Shown: positions 55,786 through 64,000 of the stretch, one piece after another
Position numbering within the stretch: position 1 is the first letter of the stretch
Layout: each line of letters starts with the position of its first letter
DNA from: Fagopyrum homotropicum
Lineage: Eukaryota > Streptophyta > Magnoliopsida > Caryophyllales > Polygonaceae
NCBI GenBank assembly: GCA_033239125.1
Contig: BSWB01000002.1
Location: forward strand, 8,093,001-8,157,000
DNA: 64,000 nucleotides
Direction: 5' to 3'
The notes under the pieces: generated by a model
Databases searched by the model: none
The model's input: only the letters and a program-made list of their open reading frames with translations
What the model was told of the DNA's origin: nothing
Position numbers and translations under genes: made by a program

Positions 55786-58700
55786 ATGGAGCCCTCTTTT
55801 AGCATTAACTATTCACTTTGGCTTCTCATAGTTTCAATACTTGTGCAGGCTTATGCATCAAGTTGTTGTCTGGAGCAAGAGAAGGTTGCTCTTCTCCAAC
55901 TGAAGTCATATTTTATGTCATTCTCAAATTCTTCCAGTTTTACAAAGCAGTTGTCTGAAGATCTAAGTTCATGGAATGATGACGGTAACGGAAATTGTTG
56001 CTTATGGAATAGAGTTACGTGTAACAGTTTGATAAACCAACATGTAACAGAACTCTCCTTTCCTCGGCTTCTTTATATCTTGTCCGATGATTCGGTTATA
56101 AATGTTAGTTTATTTCAAGCTTTCGAAGAATTGATAAGCCTTGACTTATCTTCAAATAACATCCAACGCTTGGTAGGAATCGAAGGTACGTACAGATAAG
56201 CTTTTTTCGACATTTCATATTGATCGGACAAATCATTCAAAATCTGTTCATATTAGCTACATATTTTATGGTGAATCATGCTATTTAAAATGATCATAAG
56301 TATAAAAAGGTTGAAAATTCATTATGCTGAGTTTTGATTTGTTCTAAGTCTCCGTTTGACCAGAGGGTTGAAATGAATATCAAGGTTGGTTTCAAAACCC
56401 TAGTAATTACTGAAATATTTTCTATTTTTTAACATACTTATAACATGTACTTCATTTCATTCATTATTTTCTTTTTCAGATCTAGGAAATTTGAAGAAAT
56501 TGGAGAAGCTAGATCTGAGCTATAACGATTTAGGTGGACCTCTTCCAAGTCAAGGTAAGATGTTGTATGATTTAGCGTAATCATAATAACTCTTTCAAAT
56601 GGGATACTATTTTGTTGTATTCTTTCAGAGCTCGCACACTTGAAGAATCTACGAGTGCTACATTTGAGTGACAACAATATAAATGGATCTCTACAAGGTC
56701 ATGGTAAGACATTGCATAATTTTAGAGAAAATTGGAAGCCGAGTATGTTCTTACTACTTATATTTAGTTTTTGTCATTTTTATTATTTTAAGTTAAATAA
56801 GTGTTCTTTCTATTGCTTAGATAGGAGAGATGAATCAGAAATGAGAAGTTACATAAAAGATAAATTCTCATGTGAATGTAATCTTTCAAAGAGATAGAGA
56901 TATGGGTTGAAGTGTAGAAAAATACGCTCTCAATGATTCCCCCCATCTCCGACCCTAGCCCATTGGCGGCGAAACAAATACCCCCACCCCTTCCCCCAGA
57001 GACTACGGTCTCGGAAACGCCTACTCCTGTTCCGCCGAATGGAGTCTTTGGTACTGTGATGATTGGGAATGGCCTTACACACACTACTGCATGTCAAGCA
57101 GAAAAGTCTCCCGAAGTGAAAACTCCGAAACCATCCTGGAAGGAGGTTGCTGCTGGTGCAGGATCTACTGGACAGCAGAAAACCATCTTAGATAGTAACT
57201 TTATCGAGGGAAAGATTGTAGTCTCGTTTCCGGATGGAGAAGACGGTGATCCAACGGTATCCCTGGATAAGGAAGTTGCCAAAGCCCTTGCTATGGTATG
57301 GAGGAAGTCCATAGTCATCAAAGCCATGGGTTTCCCTATAGCATTGCCAGTCATGGAACGCAAGCTCCGTCTACTTTGGAAGTTTAGATCTAGAATGCAA
57401 GTTATCGACCTATCAAATGGTTTCTTCATGGTTAGATTTGACAATGAAGAGGAACTCATGAGTGCGTTAACAAGAGGACCCTGGGCCATATTTGGTCGTT
57501 GTCTAGTGATGAAGCGTTGGACACCAGACTTTCGAACATCTTGTGATATCACGTCATCCCCGGTGTGGTTAAGGTTCACTGATGTACCCATGCAGTACTA
57601 TGAAGAAAACGTCCTTTGGAATATGGATGTGGGGGTAGGTAAACCTATAGTTATTGATCCCAAAACTCTCTTCACCAACAGAGTTAAGTTCGCCAGAGTC
57701 TGCGTAGAGTTAGATTTGAATAAACCGCTTAAGAAAGCTGTGACCATCGAAGGCGTAAGATGTCCAATTGAGTACGAGGGCTTGGAGTCCATCTGCTTCC
57801 GATGTGGTAGATACGGACACTTGGCCCCTCACTGCCCTTTCTCAAAAATTACGAAGATGGGAGAAAGAGAAAAGACAGCCAGAAGCACTGAAGCTACAGA
57901 CCACAATGGTACTGAGGTTACTGAGCAGGAAACCCAAACAGAGACCACTGTTCCGGCGAGTCCCGTCGGAGAAGGTTACGGGCCATGGTTGCTAGCGACT
58001 AACAGGAGAAATAAATATTGTCAAAAAGGAAAAGATTCCCACCTTCCAAAATACAACGTATTGGATCAACCTAGTAGGAAACATGTGTTGAATAATCAGG
58101 ATAGAAATAAGCAAGGAAAAGGCAAGGGAGTAAGGGAAGCAGTCAACACAAGGCAAGTTCCCACCACCAATAGTTACGAGATTTTGGAGGGAGAAGATGC
58201 AGAAAAAGATTCGGCAAAGCACGAACAGATCAAAACGACCAAAGTTATCCGAATCACCAACGTAGAGACTATTGAAGAATCAGTCCAGACAGTTACGTTC
58301 AAAGGATCAGCTGAGAATAATGAACCAAATAAAACTACAAGGCAAGAGAAAGCTAAAGCTAACACAGATAAAAGCAAGAAGGAAGAGAAGTCTACAAGGA
58401 AGAAAAATTGGAATAGGGCCCAATCAAGGAAAGCTGCATGGGTGAGAATGCAAACTGTAGCCCCAGGACCCTTAGATCCTATCAATAAAGAGCCTGTTAG
58501 CACCAAACGCCAGAGGCAAGAGGATGACAACACGATAGTTTTGGATAGACCAGAACAAAACCATAGTTCCCGTCAACCCATTCCAACTGTTAAACCTGAA
58601 AGGACAGGAACCTACACTAACGACCATAATATGGAAATAGAAATTAGTTCCCAGGGGACTTCATCGGGAAGCATGCAGTCAGAGAGTCTACCTATTGCAA

Positions 58701-61700
58701 AGCAGTCTCCAGGTGAAACTATTGTCCATGGTAGTGACAGCCCCATGACGGGTGAAGAAGACTTCGAGCAGGCCGATGCGTTGCATGAGGCACGGGAACA
58801 GGGAGTTCAGTCCTAATTTGAGTAGCCACCTCCTCGTTAAGCCCCTCTCTGATAATGAATATCTTGATGTGGAATGTATTCGGAGCTGGTAAGAGTGGTT
58901 TCCGACGTGCCATTAGGCACATATGCAAACACCAGAATATTGACTGTTTGGCTATCTTCGAGCCTAGGGTCTCAGGTGAACAGGCTAAAAAAATTTGTGA
59001 GAAACTCAACTACACTAATTGTGTCAAAATGGAAGCACAAGGGTACGAGGGAGGCATCTAGCTTCTTTGGAAATCTGAGAATTTTAAACTTAAAGTTATA
59101 GAACTGAATAAAGGCTTCATACATGCCTGCATAGGTGAGGGGGTAGACGTGTTCCATATCATTTGCACCTATGCCCCACCCACCTTCATGAGAAAAAAGG
59201 CATTCTGGGAGGATCTAGATAAATGCTTAGATAACATAGAAGCTCCACTCTTCATAGGAGGAGATTTCAATTGTGTGTTGCATACTCAGGACATCGAAGG
59301 AGGCACAGGAAAGCTTCATCAGGATTCAACCACTTTCGAAAGCTTACTCGGCAAGCATGGTCTCATAGACATGGGTTACACCGGTGCTGATTTCACTTGG
59401 GACAACGGCCGAGCCCATCCCTACCGAATCTGGAAGAGGTTGGATAGGATTTTCGTTAACTAGAGTGCCCGTATGAAGTGGGAGGAAGCGGCAGTAAGAC
59501 ATCTTGCCCGATTCTCTTCGGACCATGCGCCTCTCCTACTCCAGATTAGCCCGAGAACCAAGTTGAATACCAAGAGGAGGCCTTTCCGTCTAGAGTTAGC
59601 ATGGATGACTCATGAAGATTTCATACCTTTGGTTAAAGAATGTTGGCACTCCAACAGCGAGGTAAGTACATCACTATCCAAACTCAAACATAAACTTATT
59701 ATTTGGAACCGTCTTGTGTTTGGGAATGTTGAGCGCAGGAAGGAAGACTTAATGAAAAAAGTGGAAATCATTCAAAGCAACCCCCAATTAGCTCAGTCTA
59801 CAACCCTACAGAAGGAGGAAGCGGAAACTATTGAATTACTGGATAACACTCTGAATCAAGAAGAACTTATTTGGTTCCAAAAGTCTAGAGAATAGTGGCT
59901 CAAATTTGGAGATCGCAATACCAAATTCTTCCACACTTCTACGATTATCCGGAGAGGACGTAATAGAGTGAGGGGACTCGTCGTGGAAAACGATAGGTGG
60001 GAGGAGGATGCTGACTCCATAGAAAGCCACGCAGTGAGTTATTTTAGGAACTTGTATTCCTTGGAGGATGTTAGACCACTGGTGAGTTGTAAGTTAATCT
60101 CTGATAACTTCCCCATCATCAAAGAGGAGGTCTGGAGGAAGCTTGATCGTCCACTAGATACTGAAGAGATTTGGACAGCAGTTAAGAAGATGGGAGCCTA
60201 CAAAAGTCCGGGAGTGGATGGTTTCCAACCTGCTTTCTATCACCATTACTGGTCAATTGTGGGACATACAGTGGTCGACGAGATAAGTAAACTCTTCAAT
60301 ACGCAACAGCTTCCCTTAGGCATCAATGATACGCTTATCAGTTTGATTGCTAAAGTGGGGAAACCGGTCCTTATCTCCCAGTTCAGACCCATAGCACTTT
60401 GCAATGTCAATTATAAAATCCTAACCAAAGTGCTAGTGCATAGAATGCAAGGAGTTATAAAAAACCTTATAGGTCCTACACAAGGCAGCTTCATACCGGG
60501 GAGATATATTCAAGATAATATAGTCCTAATGCAAGAAGTGATACGCTCCATGAGGAAGAAGAAGGTAGGGAAGAAATGGATGATCCTTAAACTCGACCTC
60601 CAAAAAGCTTATGATCGATTGAGATAGGACTTTGTAGAAGAGACTCTTTTAGCTGCGGGATTCTCGCTAAGATGGAGGAATCTCATTAAAGAATGTGTCT
60701 CCACCACTAGAATGCAACTTTTATGGAACGGAGAATTGACGGAACAATTCACTCCGGAAGAGGACTCCGTCAGGGAGATCCTTTGTCACCCTATCTGTTC
60801 GTTCTTTGTATGGAACGTCTAAGTCACTTAATCCTCGAAGCGGTGGGTGAGGGAGATTGGAAACCAATTGCACTCTCAAGAGGAGGTCCTCTCTTGTCCC
60901 ATCTGTTCTTCGCAGACGATATTGCCCTATTTGCGGAGGCCTCACCCACACAAATTTCCAGGGTTATGGATTGCCTCAAAAAGTTTTGTGATGCCTCTGG
61001 ACAACGACTTAGCCTCGAGAAGTCTGGTATTTTCGTCTCCCCAAATGTCCAACCTGAATTAAGACGAAAGATTGAAGAGATTAGCGGTATCACTGTGACG
61101 AACATATTGGGCAACTATCTGGGTATGCCTCTTCTACAGAAGAGAGTTACCAAAACCACGTTTTTGTCTATTCTTGATAGAATGAAAACCAAACTTAGTG
61201 GCTGGCGTCAAAAGAACCTAAGTTTCGCAGGACGTCTCACCCTCACAAATTCTGTTCTCGCGGCCTTACCAGTTTATACAATGTCAGCTATGGTGATTCC
61301 ACAGTCTACCTGTCTGGAAATGGAGAGGATTTGTAGATCATTCCTGTGGGGAGATTCTGATCTGGCACGTAAAATGCACATTGTGCCTTGGGGGGAGATA
61401 TGTAAACCGAAAAGCGAAGGCGGTTTAGGGCTCAAGGATTTGCGCAGTTTCAATCTGGCCCTAGTTGCAAAATTGGGATGGAGATACATCACTGAAGATG
61501 ACTCCCTATGGATCCAAGTCTTACGAGCCAAGTACCTTAGGCCTGGAAGAAGTGTGCATCCAACTCCGTCTTACACATGGAGGGGTATTGTGACAGGTCT
61601 GAGCAAGGTTGTAAACCAGGGAGTCAGCTGGTCTCTAGGAGATGGTAACTGCATCAGATTCTGGGAAGACAGATGGCTGGGGACCGAGCCTTTGATCAAA

Positions 61701-64000
61701 GCCGTCTTAAGCCCGAATAAGATTGAAAATAGCCAAGTTCTTGTCCGACAGCTCTGGAGAGACGGAGAGGGCTGGAATTGGGAGACAATTGCTCCTCATC
61801 TCAGCAGTGAGTTATGCCTTCGACTCTCAGCAATGGGCCCGATCCCTACCTCTCATGTTCAAGAGAATCCTCCAGGGTTGGAATTCGAAGATGAATTGAA
61901 CTGGGGAGAAGCGGCGGATGGCAAATACTCAGTTTCGTCAGTGTATAAGCTTATCAGAAGATCCAGCTCGGAATTGAACCCCGATTACATCGTTTTCCAA
62001 GCCTTATGGAAGCTCGGAGCTCCGGAAAGAGTCAAGGTATTCTTATGGAAACTCTTGAAAGGGGGAGTTCTAATGAACAATGAAAGACACAGAAGACACC
62101 TCTCTACCAACCCTTACTGTCACTGCTGCGAGGGACAAGAGGAGTCTTACCTGCATCTTTTTAGAGACTGCCCGAAGACAAAGCAAATGTGGAGTGAGCT
62201 GAATGAAGTTAGGCACAGCGTGTCGCCCCCCACAAAAAACTTCAACAGTTGGTTGCGAGGTAATATTTGTAAGTCCAATCGTTTAGATAATTTTTGCCGT
62301 TGGAATGATGTATTTGCAGTTAGCATTTGGTGGACGTGGAAATGGAGGAATGCCGAAGTCTTTCAGAATGAGAAGTTTACAGGGGAGAGAAGCAAGTATA
62401 CCCTATCCAAGACCCAGGAGTATGGGAGAGCATGGAAGCCCTCTACGTCGAAGCCCAATTCAACCGGTATGAAGATTTTACACGTTAGATGGGAGAAACC
62501 TAGTGAGGGTTTTGTCAAGATCAACTCGGATGGAGCGGTTAGGGAGAACGGGAGAGCTTCTGCAGCCGGGGTTATTAGGAGCAGTGAGGGGTGTTGGCTT
62601 CGGGGTTTTGTTATGAACCTAGGCATATGTACAGTCCCCACTGCCGAGCTTTGGGGGGTGCTACAAGGCCTAACCTTGGCTTGGGAATGTGGATATCGGT
62701 TTGTGGAGCTGGAAACAGATTCACAATTAATAGCTACACTCTTGGACAAGGATATGCCCCGGAGTCACCCCCTTGCTAGTCTGGTACTTCGGTGCCAAGA
62801 CTTTTTAAGAAGAGACTGGACTATCCAGTTTCATCATGTCTTTCGCGAGGCGAATAACGTCGCGGACTCCTTAGCTTCTTACGCTTTCAGTTTCCCGATC
62901 GGTTTGCATGTATTGTTTGACCCTCCTGAGGGTGTTATAAACTGGATTGATCATGATGTAAGGGGTCGGGCTATCCCCTGCTTGAGGACTACTTAGCCTT
63001 TCTTATTATAATAAATAAAGCGCGACTAGATGCGTCGGAGACCACTGACTCTCCTTTCCACCAAAAAAAAAGAGATATGGGTTGAAGCTTTATAGTCTAC
63101 AGATGGAACTCTTTTTTAGGTATTAGAGGGTGAGGACACCATTCAACATCTAAGTAGACCCGTTCATATCTAGGTTCGGGACAAGTTTGGGTCAGGCCGA
63201 GCCCGCTACTGGACATGGAATGGTTGTCGTACTCCTTAATTTGTGAACTTTATTTTAACGATCATTGTACTTGTGTTTAGAGATTCTTATTTGCTCTCCC
63301 AGGTTGTATATACATACTGAAAACCGGCCGTTAGATTCATCAATTTTTATATTAACGTTCACACTAACCAACTAGCATAATGTAGTGTTTTCTGCATAAA
63401 TTTTGTTCAAACTAACCATCTCACTCCTTTGTCATTTCTTTCAGATCTAGCACATTTGAAGAAGTTGCGGGTGCTAAATTTGAGTTACAACCAACTAGAC
63501 GGATTTCTACCGGGTCAAGGTACATAAAACGTAGAGATATGATGTGTTGCTCTCGAATCGAGAGTCTCGATCACACACATGGCTTCCTTTTCATTTCTCT
63601 CTTCTTTTCTTGCAGAGCTAGGATATTTGAAGAACCTAGAGGTGCTAGATTTGAGTTTGAACAATCTCAATGGATCTCTACAACCAGGTGAACTTCGTTA
63701 GTCCTATCCCATTTGCATTGTGTTCTTATCAGACTTTCTTGCATACTGACATTTTTTAAGGATGCACTTCGTAATCCTTTAGGTATATGTAAATTAAGGA
63801 ACCTAAGAGCGCTAAGGCTTCAAATTAATGAGTTAAGCGGAAACATTCCAGAGTGCTTATGGAACTTGGCAGCTCTTCGAGTTCTTGATCTGTCACGTAA
63901 CAGTTTCAGTGGGAATCTGCCACCAGTCATCAACCTCCCGTCGCTGCAGTTTTTATTCATCAATGATAATCATTTACAAGGGAAATTTTATTTAGGTCAC
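55786..64000 (+). CDS. LRR receptor-like protein (RLP/Cf-type), 5' part, gene runs off the window
   Basis: The exons are 55786-56185, 56480-56554, 56629-56703, 63445-63519, 63616-63687 and 63783-64000 (continuing); every junction is GT-AG and phase 1. Exon 1 encodes a signal peptide (MEPSFSINYSLWLLIVSILV, ending near YASS), an LRR N-terminal cap with paired cysteines (SSCCLEQEKVALLQLKSYF and WNDDGNGNCCLWNRVTC) and the first repeat (LISLDLSSNNI). Each of the next four exons is 72-75 nt and encodes exactly one LRR (LxxLxxLDLSxNxLxG). Exon 6 carries at least two more. This fits cell-surface RLPs of the RLP13/14/15 sort used in defence or development. Intron 3 is 6.7 kb because a LINE has inserted there. 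The transmembrane end is not in the window. Confidence 0.88.
56933..58816 (+). CDS. LINE ORF1: DUF4283 plus zinc-knuckle protein, 627 aa, intact
   Basis: A proline-rich N-terminus precedes the DUF4283 region (about residues 105-285), which includes FFMVRFDNEEELMSALTRGP, SPVWLRFTDVPMQYYEEN and FARVCVELDLNKPLKKAV. A zinc knuckle, CFRCGRYGHLAPHC, is at about residues 287-300. A long, Lys/Glu/Thr-rich tail follows (about 310-627), probably disordered. It should bind LINE RNA. It is longer than ORF1 of the neighbouring LINE because of this tail. Confidence 0.88.
   Translation: MIPPISDPSPLAAKQIPPPLPPETTVSETPTPVPPNGVFGTVMIGNGLTHTTACQAEKSPEVKTPKPSWKEVAAGAGSTGQQKTILDSNFIEGKIVVSFPDGEDGDPTVSLDKEVAKALAMVWRKSIVIKAMGFPIALPVMERKLRLLWKFRSRMQVIDLSNGFFMVRFDNEEELMSALTRGPWAIFGRCLVMKRWTPDFRTSCDITSSPVWLRFTDVPMQYYEENVLWNMDVGVGKPIVIDPKTLFTNRVKFARVCVELDLNKPLKKAVTIEGVRCPIEYEGLESICFRCGRYGHLAPHCPFSKITKMGEREKTARSTEATDHNGTEVTEQETQTETTVPASPVGEGYGPWLLATNRRNKYCQKGKDSHLPKYNVLDQPSRKHVLNNQDRNKQGKGKGVREAVNTRQVPTTNSYEILEGEDAEKDSAKHEQIKTTKVIRITNVETIEESVQTVTFKGSAENNEPNKTTRQEKAKANTDKSKKEEKSTRKKNWNRAQSRKAAWVRMQTVAPGPLDPINKEPVSTKRQRQEDDNTIVLDRPEQNHSSRQPIPTVKPERTGTYTNDHNMEIEISSQGTSSGSMQSESLPIAKQSPGETIVHGSDSPMTGEEDFEQADALHEAREQGVQS
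58855..62996 (+). pseudogene. LINE ORF2 pseudogene: endonuclease, reverse transcriptase, RNase H
   Basis: All domains are recognisable: endonuclease (MNILMWNVFGAGKSGFRRAI, FIGGDFNCVLH, SSDHAPLLLQ), reverse transcriptase (FRPIALCNVNYKILTKVLVH, LKLDLQKAYDR, RGLRQGDPLSPYLFVLCME, FFADDIALFAEA), a zinc-binding stretch (CHCCEGQEESYLHLFRDC) and RNase H (KINSDGAV, ELETDSQLIA, FREANNVADSLA). Four in-frame TAG codons break it (59059, 59461, 59893, 60625), and a frame change occurs near 60755, just before RGLRQGD. From there to 62996 the frame is open. No functional enzyme can come from this copy. Confidence 0.92.

Larger units (their letters stand above)
56913..63070 (+). mobile_element. Near full-length L1-type LINE inside RLP intron 3, defective
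   Basis: The 17-bp duplication AGAGATATGGGTTGAAG flanks it (56896-56912 and 63071-63087). The right end has an A-run after CCACC. It lies in the sense direction of the host gene. ORF1 is open, but ORF2 carries four stops and a frameshift. Only 20 bp precedes the ORF1 ATG, so the 5' UTR is short or slightly truncated. Its ORF1 and ORF2 differ clearly from those of the intact LINE at 49.6 kb, so it is a different lineage. Confidence 0.92.

Overview
The window is nuclear DNA from a flowering plant, most likely a eudicot. It has intron-rich genes with GT-AG splice sites and plant-specific families: a PIT1-type RING-CH ligase, a Cf/RLP-type leucine-rich receptor and a multi-pass plasma-membrane protein. 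It also has plant transposons (Copia, Cassandra TRIM, L1-type LINEs with RNase H, Helitrons). No species is assigned.

Layout. 1-12.2 kb is transposon debris: the 5' end of a minus-strand Copia element with its LTR, a complete Cassandra TRIM with 5S-rRNA-like LTRs, a Harbinger MYB-like relic, two minisatellites, a LINE reverse-transcriptase relic with a perfect 33-bp fold-back, a Helitron 3' end, and a 2.07-kb LINE-like insertion with 17-bp target duplications. 12.2-21 kb is a gene island: a possible tiny gene, an unknown 163-aa gene, a class IV aminotransferase gene head-to-head with it, and a convergent RING-CH ligase gene. 21-26 kb is repeat-rich and AT-rich. 26-30.1 kb holds a nine-exon gene for a 555-aa membrane protein. 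30.5-35.4 kb is a head-to-tail Helitron array whose three units carry sequence derived from U2 snRNA, including a plant-type USE plus TATA promoter. 35.9-49.6 kb is AT-rich sequence, a small Helitron, tandem repeats, two diverged LTR-like copies and one Helitron nested inside another. 49.6-55.4 kb is an L1-type LINE with both ORFs open. 55.8 kb to the right edge is an LRR receptor-like protein gene whose third intron holds a second, broken LINE.

How parts relate. The two head-to-head genes at 17 kb have start codons only 130 bp apart and may share a promoter. The membrane-protein gene starts about 430 bp from the Helitron array. The receptor gene has been stretched by a sense-oriented LINE in one intron.

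The exon models were built by hand from reading frame, splice signals and phase. I ran no homology search, so family names come from recognised motifs.
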